DNA of 7,187 nucleotides from Spirochaetaceae bacterium (GTDB lineage: Bacteria > Spirochaetota > Spirochaetia > Treponematales > Breznakiellaceae). Below are positions 1 through 6,033 of the stretch, piece by piece. Numbering within the stretch: position 1 is the first letter of the stretch; each line of letters starts with the position of its first letter. The stretch spans positions 1 through 7,187 of the forward strand of contig JAITGJ010000278.1 in the NCBI GenBank assembly GCA_031280705.1. The letters run 5' to 3'. The notes under the pieces are model-generated. The model did no database searches and was not told the origin of the DNA. It saw only the letters and a list, made by a program, of their open reading frames with translations. A program made the position numbers and the translations under genes.

Positions 1-1
1 A

Positions 2-91
2 GAAACCCTCACCCTGACGCGGGTCCGCATCGGTACGCGCGGCATCTTCCCCCTCCCCGGCGAACCCCTCCCCCTTACCCGTCCCAACTAA
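2..91 (+). CDS. C-terminal end of an upstream gene, product unknown (partial)
   Basis: Reading from base 2, 29 sense codons run to a TAA stop at 89-91. The encoded tail contains TRVRIGTRGIFPLPGEPLPL. Almost every codon ends in G or C, matching the third-position bias of the genes downstream. The frame starting at base 1 is also open but has no such bias, and the frame starting at base 3 hits a stop within five codons. The tail is too short to recognise a family. No convincing intrinsic terminator follows the stop. It could be chance, but codon bias makes a real gene end the better reading. Confidence 0.45.
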   Translation, partial: ETLTLTRVRIGTRGIFPLPGEPLPLTRPN

Positions 92-140
92 TCCTTCAAA
101 GATTTTCCCCGTTACATAAAAAATACACAATGGACGCGGT

Positions 141-170
141 CAATTTTGGCCGCATACCCACATTTGGCGC
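141..170. repeat. Pair of degenerate direct repeats with shared TTTGGC core
   Basis: Positions 141-153 (CAATTTTGGCCGC) and 159-170 (CACATTTGGCGC) are two similar copies 18 nt apart, immediately followed by TTGACA at 171-176. Read on the minus strand from 176, the segment begins TGTCAAGCGCC and continues into CCAAAATTGACC. This layout resembles, from memory, the multiple terminal repeats of IS21-family insertion sequences. No transposase is present, so at most it would be a remnant end. Alternatively it is a direct-repeat operator or chance. Confidence 0.3.
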
Positions 171-199
171 TTGACAGATCCATACTTTACTACCATAGT
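171..199 (+). promoter_or_regulatory. Possible upstream sigma-70 type promoter
   Basis: A perfect -35 hexamer TTGACA lies at 171-176. A CATAGT hexamer at 194-199 follows after a 17-nt spacer and matches the -10 consensus at four of six positions. The expected start point is near 206, inside the inverted repeat at 205-218. Any transcript would either end in the structured 206-420 segment or read into the transporter operon. The -10 is mediocre, so activity is uncertain. Confidence 0.35.
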
Positions 200-204
200 G
201 TGCA

Positions 205-218
205 TCACTGGTCAGTGA
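205..218. repeat. Short inverted repeat TCACTG-GT-CAGTGA, operator-like
   Basis: Six-base arms TCACTG (205-210) and CAGTGA (213-218) are perfectly complementary around a GT centre. The element sits where transcription from the 171-199 promoter would begin, a common position for a repressor site. The two-nucleotide centre makes a stable RNA hairpin unlikely, so a DNA-binding dimer site is the better reading. No regulator gene is in the window. Confidence 0.35.
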
Positions 219-330
219 CGGCGGTTCCCCCTTGATAATGTTGATAGGTCCAAACCTCTTCGATGACCCGGAGCATATATTTTTTACGGGGAGCAATGCG
301 TTATGACCCATAGAGAACTGACTGTCATGC

Positions 331-356
331 CCGTTGCCGTGAACGGCCCCTCCGTT
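331..356 (+). other. Overlapping alternative hairpins (CCGTT / AACGG / CCGTT)
   Basis: AACGG at 342-346 can pair with CCGTT upstream (331-335, loop of 6 nt) or with CCGTT downstream (352-356, loop of 5 nt), but not with both. Two mutually exclusive stems sharing one strand resemble switching leaders, although five base pairs are few. The element would be transcribed only if the promoter at 171-199 is active. It may be coincidental in GC-rich DNA. Confidence 0.25.
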
Positions 357-397
357 AAGGACCGCGCCGGCCCCGGTTTCTGATCCGTGCCGCAATC

Positions 398-416
398 CCG
401 CGCGTTTTGGGCGCGG
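398..416 (+). other. GC-only hairpin upstream of the main promoter
   Basis: CCGCGC (398-403) pairs with GCGCGG (411-416) across a 7-nt loop GTTTTGG. It ends 10 nt before the -35 hexamer at 427. No run of T follows, so it is not a standard intrinsic terminator. A larger alternative pairing exists between 383-391 and 410-418 with one G-T wobble. It could be an upstream operator or the 3' end structure of a transcript from the 171-199 promoter. Confidence 0.3.
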
Positions 417-426
417 ATACATGTCC

Positions 427-456
427 TTGACAATACGCCTGGTACAAGAATATACT
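427..456 (+). promoter_or_regulatory. Main sigma-70 type promoter of the transporter operon
   Basis: The -35 hexamer TTGACA (427-432) is perfect. The -10 hexamer TATACT (451-456) matches TATAAT at five of six positions, and the spacer is 18 nt. It faces the binding-protein gene and predicts a start near 463, giving a leader of roughly 100 nt. It is the best promoter match I found in the window and lies in AT-richer DNA. No terminator or gene intervenes, so it most likely drives the whole downstream operon. Confidence 0.75.
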
Positions 457-474
457 CTGTCTTCAATAATTTCC

Positions 475-507
475 GGCCCGGGAAGCGGGGCGAAAAACCC
501 GGCGGCC
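475..507 (+). other. Possible 5' leader stem-loop
   Basis: GGCCC and GGG at 475-482 can pair with CCC and G.GGCC at 498-507, with single-base bulges at 501 and 503. The loop is about 15 nt and A-rich on its 3' side. The stem begins shortly after the predicted transcription start and could protect the mRNA end or form part of a regulatory leader. I recognise no riboswitch class here. Confidence 0.2.
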
Positions 508-554
508 TTGCTTAATATGGCGGACGGACGCGGCGCGGAAAAAATGGGGAATGT

Positions 555-561
555 GGGGAGG
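555..561 (+). promoter_or_regulatory. Ribosome-binding site that fixes the start of the binding-protein gene
   Basis: GGGGAGG at 555-561 precedes the ATG at 566 by 4 nt. An in-frame ATG at 551 lies upstream of this site and has no good Shine-Dalgarno sequence of its own, so initiation at 566 is preferred. Confidence 0.7.
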
Positions 562-565
562 AATC

Positions 566-1639
566 ATGAATAACGGAATAACACCGGAACGGCGGCGCGG
601 ACGCCCGTCACGGGCATGCAAACTGTGCGCCGTTTTGCTTGCGGTATTTTTCGCGGCGCTTGGCGGCTGCGGCGGCGGCAGGGGCGCTAAAAGCGCCAAA
701 ACGGACGGCATTAACCGGGCGTGCTTTATCACTTCAACACCCCGGGGCAATGAGTTTATCGACCTTATTTGGTCGGGCCTGGAACAGCTTGCAAAGGAAG
801 GCTGGGAGGTCAAGTGCATCGAAACCTTCGAGACCGCCGAACAGACCGAACAAATACGGGCGATGCTTGATGAGGGGTACGATCTTATCTACACCCAGGG
901 AGACGATGTGCTTCAGAGCGTGGTGGACCTGGAAGACGAAATCGTAAAAAATTACCCGGACGTGCATTTCTTTTTTCTGGACACCTACGATGTGCAGACC
1001 ATGCCCGGCACCACTACCGTTACCATCGATCCATTTGAATCCTGCTTTATCGCGGGATTTGTGGCGGCGAACAAAACAAAATCCGGAGAGGCAGGACTTA
1101 TGATGCCGCTTGATACACCGATTATGCAGCGGTTTGAATATGGTTACTACGCGGGCGTGGATTATGCCGCCCGGGGAACCATTGTACGGAAAGCGTATAC
1201 GACCGACTGGGTGGACAATACCAAGGGCTACGAGGCAACCGTGGCGCTCGCCGCGAACAGTAAAATCGACGTACTGTTCCAGTGCGCCTATATTTCGGGC
1301 TACGGCGTTATTCAGGCGTGCGCCGCGCTGGGGATCCCCTGCATCGGCGTTGACGACTGGCAGGGCGACATCAATCCCATCGTATTTTGGTCCGCCATCA
1401 AATCCATGGACGTGGCGGTGGTCAAAACCGCCCGCGCGTGGCTCGCCGGAACAGCATTTCCACAGGCGATGGAGTACGCCCTCCGCGACGGCGGTTACGC
1501 CTACTACGATCCCGATCTCGCAAACCTTGATCCGGTTCTCGCTTCGGCGGTAGTAAAACTCAAGGAAGATATTATCAGCGGCGCGGTGGATGTTTTTGCG
1601 GGAAAATACGAAGCGTACCGGCTTGCCACGGGGCGGTAG
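566..1639 (+). CDS. BMP-family ABC transporter substrate-binding lipoprotein
   Basis: This 357-residue protein would be a membrane-anchored solute receptor of the Bmp/PnrA type that hands its ligand to the two downstream permeases. An Arg-rich N-terminus (9-19) is followed by a hydrophobic stretch (about 21-32) and lipobox LGGC with the lipidated Cys at 35. Family landmarks are NYPDVHFFFLDT (129-140), ESCFIAGFVAANKTKSGEAG (158-177), the GY..GVDYA segment (193-201), ISGYGVIQA (243-251) and GVDDWQ (261-266), with Lys279 at the usual ligand-contacting lysine. Length is normal. The N-terminal pocket strand reads ITSTPRGNEFIDLIWSGL instead of the usual Asp and Asn-Asp-x-Ser-Phe-Asn pattern, so the purine-nucleoside ligand known for PnrA should not be assumed. 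It is the first gene of the operon; the ATPase starts 12 nt after its stop. Confidence 0.95.
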   Translation: MNNGITPERRRGRPSRACKLCAVLLAVFFAALGGCGGGRGAKSAKTDGINRACFITSTPRGNEFIDLIWSGLEQLAKEGWEVKCIETFETAEQTEQIRAMLDEGYDLIYTQGDDVLQSVVDLEDEIVKNYPDVHFFFLDTYDVQTMPGTTTVTIDPFESCFIAGFVAANKTKSGEAGLMMPLDTPIMQRFEYGYYAGVDYAARGTIVRKAYTTDWVDNTKGYEATVALAANSKIDVLFQCAYISGYGVIQACAALGIPCIGVDDWQGDINPIVFWSAIKSMDVAVVKTARAWLAGTAFPQAMEYALRDGGYAYYDPDLANLDPVLASAVVKLKEDIISGAVDVFAGKYEAYRLATGR

Positions 1640-1651
1640 GATTCGCGCGTC

Positions 1652-3181
1652 ATGGAGGACAACGGCCTCATCCTCCAGATGAGGCATATCACCAAAACCT
1701 TCGGCTCTGTTATCGCCAATAACGATGTCAGCGTCAGCGTCAGGCGGGGAACCGTAACGGCGCTTATCGGGGAAAACGGCGCGGGGAAAAGTACCCTGAT
1801 GAATGTGCTCACCCACATCCATAAACCCGATGAGGGGGACATTGTCCTTAACGGGAAGCCCGTGCGGTTTCGGAATGCCCTGGACGCGGCGCAGCATGGC
1901 ATCGGCATGGTGTACCAGGAATTTATGCTGTACCGGGACCTCACGGTTTTGGAAAATATCATCCTGGGGTTTGAGCGCAAGAAAGGCGGAATATTTATCG
2001 ACGAGATCCAGTCCCGCCGGGCCGTGGAAGCGATATGCGAACGCTACCACTTCAACATCCCCCTGAACGAAAAAATAAACGATCTGCCCGTTTCGCTCCT
2101 CCAGCAGGTGGAAATCGTCAAGGTGCTTTACCGGGGCGCGGAACTGCTGATTCTGGATGAGCCCACCTCCGTACTGACCCCGCAGGGCATCGAGGGCCTG
2201 TTTGAGGCGATCCGGTTTCTTGCCGGGCAGGGCAAGACGGTGATTTTTATTACCCACAAGCTCAAGGAAGTATTCGCCGTCGCGGACGATATCGTGGTGA
2301 TGCGCGACGGAACGGTGGCGGGAACCGCCGTTCCGGGCCGGATCGACGAACACGAACTGGCCGGGATGATGGTCGGCCGGGACGTGATGCTCCAGGCCCG
2401 CAAGCGTCCCGCGTCCCCCGCGGAAGTGGTTCTCCAGGCGCGAAACCTCCGCGTCCGGGATGGGAACGGGGTGCTCCGGGTCCGGGGCGTTGATCTCCGC
2501 CTCCGCGCCGGGGAAATTATGGGCATCGCCGGGGTGGCCGGGTCCGGGCAGCAGCAGCTTGTGGAAGCGCTCTTTGGCCTCAGGGAAGCGGAACGGGGAA
2601 GCGAAATCAGGCTGCTGGGCGAAGATATCGTAAAAAAGTCCGCGCGGGACCGCCGGCTCCGGGGCGTGGGGTATGTACCGCAGGACCGGCTGGGCACGGG
2701 GGTCAGCCCGGAAAGCAGCGTGTGGGAAAACGCGATTATGGGCTACCACATCGCGCACGGGTTCAGGAGCAAGGTGTTCCTTGACAGGCGGGAAACCGGT
2801 GAACTTGCCCGGCGGATCGTCCGCTTGTACGATGTAAAAACGCCGGGAATCGACAACCGCGTCAAAAATCTTTCCGGCGGCAATATTCAGAAACTTGTGG
2901 TGGGGCGGGAATTTATCCAAAAGAACCGGCTCCTCATCATCGAGGATCCGACACGCGGCATCGACGTGGGGGCGGTGGAGTTTATCTGGGAACAAATCAT
3001 GCTCCTCGCGGAGGCCGGCGCGGCGGTGCTTTTGGTCAGCCATGAGCTTAACGAAGTGATGCAGCTTGCCGATCGTGTCGCCGTCATGTATAACGGCCTC
3101 CTCTTTGACGGGGGCCGGCACGGAGAACTGACCGACCGGGAACTGGGCTTACTGATGACGCGGGGGGCGGGCCATGAGTAA
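1652..3181 (+). CDS. BMP-type ABC transporter ATPase with two nucleotide-binding domains
   Basis: This 509-residue cytoplasmic protein powers the importer. It belongs to the RbsA/MglA/YufO-like class with two ATPase domains in one chain. Domain 1 (about 8-240) has Walker A GENGAGKST (40-48), Q-loop Gln89, Walker B LLILDEP (165-171) and switch His202. Its signature reads LPVSL (145-149) where LSVGx is expected. Domain 2 (about 260-500) has the lysine-less Walker A GVAGSGQQQ usual for this class (294-302), signature LSGGN (407-411), a Walker-B-like LLIIEDPTRGIDVG (427-440) and His464. The Walker A of domain 1 and the signature of domain 2 would make one intact ATP site; the other is degenerate. 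TAGGA overlapping the preceding stop is the likely ribosome-binding site. Its stop overlaps the next gene by 8 nt. Confidence 0.97.
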   Translation: MEDNGLILQMRHITKTFGSVIANNDVSVSVRRGTVTALIGENGAGKSTLMNVLTHIHKPDEGDIVLNGKPVRFRNALDAAQHGIGMVYQEFMLYRDLTVLENIILGFERKKGGIFIDEIQSRRAVEAICERYHFNIPLNEKINDLPVSLLQQVEIVKVLYRGAELLILDEPTSVLTPQGIEGLFEAIRFLAGQGKTVIFITHKLKEVFAVADDIVVMRDGTVAGTAVPGRIDEHELAGMMVGRDVMLQARKRPASPAEVVLQARNLRVRDGNGVLRVRGVDLRLRAGEIMGIAGVAGSGQQQLVEALFGLREAERGSEIRLLGEDIVKKSARDRRLRGVGYVPQDRLGTGVSPESSVWENAIMGYHIAHGFRSKVFLDRRETGELARRIVRLYDVKTPGIDNRVKNLSGGNIQKLVVGREFIQKNRLLIIEDPTRGIDVGAVEFIWEQIMLLAEAGAAVLLVSHELNEVMQLADRVAVMYNGLLFDGGRHGELTDRELGLLMTRGAGHE

Positions 3182-4310
3182 CGCGCGGGAAGGTATTGTA
3201 CGCCGCTCAATCGGTTTTTTGCTCCACCCCGAGACGCGGACGGGTTTTGCCCGGTATGTCATTTCCTTTGTTGGTGTTTTGGCGGTGGGGGCGATGCTCG
3301 TTTCGGCGCAGGGAGAAAACGCCCGCGCGGCGGTGGGGTATATTCTGGACGGCGCGTTTGGAAGCCTCCGCGCGTTTGGCAATACCCTGCGCTGGGCAAC
3401 GCCCTGCCTGCTTACCGGCGCGGCGTCCATCATCGCTTTTAAGCCGGGCGTGATAAATCTGGGTATCGAAGGGCAGATGTTTACCGGCGCGCTTACCGCG
3501 GCGATTGTGGGCTACGCCGTTTCCCTGCCGCCGGGACTGCACGCCGTTTTGTGCGTCCTCCTCGCGGGCGCGGCGGGAACGCTCTGGGTGGTTATCCCCG
3601 CGCTCATGCGGCTTTTCTTTTCGATAAGCGAATATGTTACCACGATGATGATGAATTTTATCGCCACGCTGCTCTGTGATTTTATCGTCCTGTGGATACT
3701 GCTTCCGGCGGATAAACGTACCACCGTTACCCTGCAAACGCCCCCCATCGAAAGCGGCGCGCGGCTGCCGGCCCTGGTTCCCGGCACCGCTTCTTCGGCG
3801 GGTTTTATTATCGCGCTTTTTGTGTGCCTCCTCGTGTTTTTCTTTTATAAATACACCATCAAGGGGTATGAATTAAAACAGGTGGGAGAAAATCTCAAGT
3901 TCGCCAAAACCGGCGGGGTAAATGTCAAAAAGAGTTTTGTCGCCATATTTTTGCTCTCCGGTTTTGTGGCGGGCCTCGCGGGAGGCGTCGAAGTTACCGG
4001 AGGATACTACCGGTACGTTTCGAATTTCAGCCTGATCATGGGATGGGAAGGGATTCTTATCGCCAATATTTCGGGAAACAATCCACTCACCATGATTTTT
4101 GTCGCCTTTGTCTGGGGCGCGCTTAAAACCGGCTCCATGAGCATGGAACGCGCCACATCGCTTAACCGCCTAACCGTTAATCTCCTCCAGCTTATTTTTG
4201 TGCTTTTTGTTTCGGTGGACTACGAAGGTATTTTCGCGCGGGTGAAGAAAGCGTTTTCTGCCGCCACCCGCCGCCGGGGCCAAAGACGACGCCGGGAAGG
4301 GGGCGTATAA
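3174..4310 (+). CDS. BMP-type ABC transporter permease, first subunit
   Basis: This 378-residue integral membrane protein belongs to the BPD_transp_2 superfamily (nucleoside and sugar ABC permeases). It has a soluble basic N-terminus, then about nine or ten hydrophobic segments, including roughly 28-46, 76-90, 104-118, 122-150, 154-178, 207-226, 254-272 and 336-348. The motif FKPGVINLGIEGQMFTGAL (89-107) is typical of the family. GYELKQVGENLKFAKTGGVN (231-250) is the cytoplasmic coupling loop that docks on the ATPase. The C-terminal tail is very basic (RRRGQRRRR, 366-374), fitting a cytoplasmic end. A G-rich stretch at 3162-3167 precedes the ATG, which lies inside the ATPase gene. The stop overlaps the second permease start by one base, so the two subunits are probably translationally coupled. 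Confidence 0.96.
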   Translation: MSNAREGIVRRSIGFLLHPETRTGFARYVISFVGVLAVGAMLVSAQGENARAAVGYILDGAFGSLRAFGNTLRWATPCLLTGAASIIAFKPGVINLGIEGQMFTGALTAAIVGYAVSLPPGLHAVLCVLLAGAAGTLWVVIPALMRLFFSISEYVTTMMMNFIATLLCDFIVLWILLPADKRTTVTLQTPPIESGARLPALVPGTASSAGFIIALFVCLLVFFFYKYTIKGYELKQVGENLKFAKTGGVNVKKSFVAIFLLSGFVAGLAGGVEVTGGYYRYVSNFSLIMGWEGILIANISGNNPLTMIFVAFVWGALKTGSMSMERATSLNRLTVNLLQLIFVLFVSVDYEGIFARVKKAFSAATRRRGQRRRREGGV

Positions 4311-5245
4311 TGTTTTGGGAAGTTATTAAAACATGCCTCAGTCCCGTTACCTTCGCGGCGGCCATACGGCTTTCCTGTCCGCTCCTTATCGGTTCCATGG
4401 GCGGCTGCTTTAACGAAAAAACCAGCACGGGAAATCTTTCCTACGAGTGCTTTATGCTGACCGGGGCTTTTTTTGGCGCCTACGGGAGTTACCTTTCGGG
4501 CAGTCCCCTGTTCGGTTCCTTCATGGCAATGGCGTCGGGCGCGGCGCTCGCGGCGCTGTACGGCCTTTTGGTATTTCACTTTAACTGCCGCGCCATGATT
4601 GTCAGTATTGCCTATAACAACGCGGCGTGGGCCTTTACCACCCTGCTCCTTACCACCGTGTGGGGCGTCCGGGGCAACTTTACCGATCCGTCCATTGTGG
4701 GGTACCGTCCGCTCGGCTGGGAGGCGCTCAAAAAAATTCCCCTCCTGGATACCCTCTTCAACAACAATATCGGCATGGTTTACTTCGCCTATTTTTATGT
4801 GTTCCTCGCCTTTATCGTGATGTACAAAACTCCCTTCGGCCTCCGGCTCCGGGGCGTGGGGATAAATCCCGCGGCGGCGGAAACCGCGGGGATAAGCGTG
4901 CGCAAATACCGCTGGATATGCCTTTTTATCATGGGCCTTTCAATGGGACTTGCCGGTTCCTATATGCCCCTTTCCGGGCTTTCCATGTTTACCGAAAACA
5001 TGACGCGGGGCCGCGGCTTTCTCTGCCTGACCGCGATACTGGTGGGAAAAGGGGACCCCTGGAAAACCGCGCTGGTGGCGGCGCTCTTTGCCTACACCAG
5101 TTCCATGACGCTCGTGCTTTCATCATACGGACTGCCCACCCAGATTATGAACATGACGCCCTATGTCGTGGTACTGATCGTACTTTTGATGACCGGGTGG
5201 AGGCGCTTTAAGGGAAACGCCGATATTTCAGGGGATACCGTCTAG
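4310..5245 (+). CDS. BMP-type ABC transporter permease, second subunit
   Basis: This 311-residue membrane protein is the smaller permease that pairs with the preceding one in BMP-family importers. It has about eight hydrophobic segments. The family coupling loop is clear: FGLRLRGVGINPAAAETAGI (176-195). It is followed by GLSMGLAGSYMPLSG (209-223) and MTRGRGFLCLTAILVGKGDP (231-250), which match the family's end region. The N-terminal motif is unusual: NEKTSTGNLSYECFMLTGAF (35-54), where relatives generally carry NIGLEG. The start codon overlaps the upstream TAA as TAATG, and a GGAAGGGGG ribosome-binding stretch lies at 4294-4302. The next gene begins 34 nt downstream with no terminator between. 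Confidence 0.95.
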   Translation: MFWEVIKTCLSPVTFAAAIRLSCPLLIGSMGGCFNEKTSTGNLSYECFMLTGAFFGAYGSYLSGSPLFGSFMAMASGAALAALYGLLVFHFNCRAMIVSIAYNNAAWAFTTLLLTTVWGVRGNFTDPSIVGYRPLGWEALKKIPLLDTLFNNNIGMVYFAYFYVFLAFIVMYKTPFGLRLRGVGINPAAAETAGISVRKYRWICLFIMGLSMGLAGSYMPLSGLSMFTENMTRGRGFLCLTAILVGKGDPWKTALVAALFAYTSSMTLVLSSYGLPTQIMNMTPYVVVLIVLLMTGWRRFKGNADISGDTV

Positions 5246-5267
5246 CACGGCGGCGGGAACCGGGAGC

Positions 5268-5274
5268 GGGAAGG
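5268..5274 (+). promoter_or_regulatory. Ribosome-binding site of the SUMF1-fold gene
   Basis: GGGAAGG at 5268-5274 lies 5 nt before the ATG at 5280, a strong match that fixes this start. It sits in the 34-nt gap after the second permease, which contains no promoter or terminator that I can see. Confidence 0.65.
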
Positions 5275-5279
5275 CGATC

Positions 5280-6023
5280 ATGCTGGAACAGGAAATGGTT
5301 TATGTTGATGCGGACGCGTATATTTTCCGGGTGCGGCACCGGATCATGGAAGGGGACTGCCAAATGGATCACGGCCCCCGGCTCTGCGCAGTACCGCCGC
5401 TTTGGGCGGACCGGTACGCGGTAACCAATCAGATGTATTTTGATTTTATCGCGGAAAGCGGTTACGCTCCGGCCCATTCCCGGAATTTTCTGAAACACTG
5501 GCGGAATGGGCGCTGTCTGCCCGGCGAAGAAGATCTGCCCGTGGTACATATCAGCCAGGATGACGCGAAAGCCTACGCGGCTTTTTACGGCAAGCGCCTC
5601 CCTTCCGAAACCGAATGGCAGTACCTTGCCGCGGGTCCGGAAAAATTGCGCTGGCCCTGGGGCGGCGAAAAAGATTACCGGAAATGTAATGTGCACGGCG
5701 CCGACCCTGAAAAAGTAAACAGCCGCCCCGAAGGGGTTTCTCCCTTTGGGCTTTACCACATGTGCGGCAATGTGTGGGAATTTACCGCGGAACGGTACTA
5801 TGACGCCATAACCGGCGGCGGCACGGGCCCAGGCGGCGCGGAAGCGGATCACTGTTTTATCACCCTGCGGGGCGGAAGTTTTTATACCGGTTCCCACTAC
5901 TGGCACACCGAAAGCGGCGCCGTTCCCAATGACGCGCACCTTAAAATGCACCTTTTGGGAGACGCTATGGACCGGCTTGAAACCGTGGGGTTTCGCTGTG
6001 TCAAGGATGAGCCGGGCCGGTGA
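5280..6023 (+). CDS. SUMF1/formylglycine-generating-enzyme-fold protein, probably not a formylglycine generator
   Basis: This 247-residue protein shows the FGE-sulfatase (SUMF1/EgtB/PvdO-type) domain over nearly its whole length. Landmarks in order are DRYAVTNQMYFDFIAESGY (44-62), DLPVVHISQDDAKAYAAF (85-102), KRLPSETEWQYLAA (105-118), WPWGGE (125-130), FGLYHMCGNVWEFTAE (156-171), LRGGSFYTG (196-204) and GFRC (237-240). True formylglycine generators use two cysteines shortly after RGGS; here that stretch reads FYTGSHYWHTESG and has none. The EgtB-type N-terminal HxxxHxE iron site is also absent. No signal peptide is visible, so a cytoplasmic location is likely. The fold is secure but the chemistry is not; it may be a non-catalytic ligand-binding or diverged oxidase-type member. 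Its place between an importer and a probable glycosidase suggests a role in handling the same compound. Confidence 0.9.
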   Translation: MLEQEMVYVDADAYIFRVRHRIMEGDCQMDHGPRLCAVPPLWADRYAVTNQMYFDFIAESGYAPAHSRNFLKHWRNGRCLPGEEDLPVVHISQDDAKAYAAFYGKRLPSETEWQYLAAGPEKLRWPWGGEKDYRKCNVHGADPEKVNSRPEGVSPFGLYHMCGNVWEFTAERYYDAITGGGTGPGGAEADHCFITLRGGSFYTGSHYWHTESGAVPNDAHLKMHLLGDAMDRLETVGFRCVKDEPGR

Positions 6024-6033
6024 AGACGCAACC

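Larger units (their letters stand above)
92..565. other. Intergenic regulatory region with no convincing gene
   Basis: This 474-nt stretch separates the upstream gene end from the transporter operon and is visibly richer in A and T than the flanking coding DNA. It holds two promoter-like elements, several short inverted repeats and a pair of degenerate direct repeats, each listed separately. Two open frames on the minus strand (96-422 and 284-466) lack ribosome-binding sites, recognisable motifs and the local codon bias, so I do not call them genes. No tRNA, CRISPR array or recognised riboswitch was seen. Confidence 0.6.

Noticed and set aside
398..416. Intrinsic terminator for the upstream gene
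   Set aside because: The hairpin is GC-rich but followed by ATACATGTCC, with no T run, and lies over 300 nt from the upstream stop codon.
96..422. A 108-codon minus-strand frame in the intergenic region, with an overlapping 60-codon frame at 284-466
   Set aside because: No ribosome-binding site, no recognisable motif, no matching codon bias, and it runs against a region carrying + strand promoters.
463..565. Known riboswitch (for example FMN or purine) in the operon leader
   Set aside because: The leader of about 100 nt lacks the conserved core elements I know for these classes; only a bulged stem-loop is visible.
734..3121. A 795-codon open frame on the minus strand opposite the binding protein and ATPase
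   Set aside because: It lies antisense to two strongly supported genes, has a composition dominated by Pro, Arg, His and Ala typical of antisense reading of GC-rich codons, and shows no domain motif. The length is a side effect of codon bias.
4627..5211. A 194-codon + strand frame inside the second permease
   Set aside because: It overlaps a permease with clear family motifs and membrane segments; its own translation is a frame-shifted shadow without hydrophobic segments.
566..5245. Assigning the importer to purine nucleosides or riboflavin
   Set aside because: Both are known ligands of BMP-family systems, but the pocket motif is altered and no biosynthetic or salvage gene for either is adjacent, so a specific substrate is not supported.
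5280..6023. Naming the gene as formylglycine-generating enzyme or EgtB
   Set aside because: The FGE cysteines and the EgtB HxxxHxE iron site are both absent; only the shared fold is supported.
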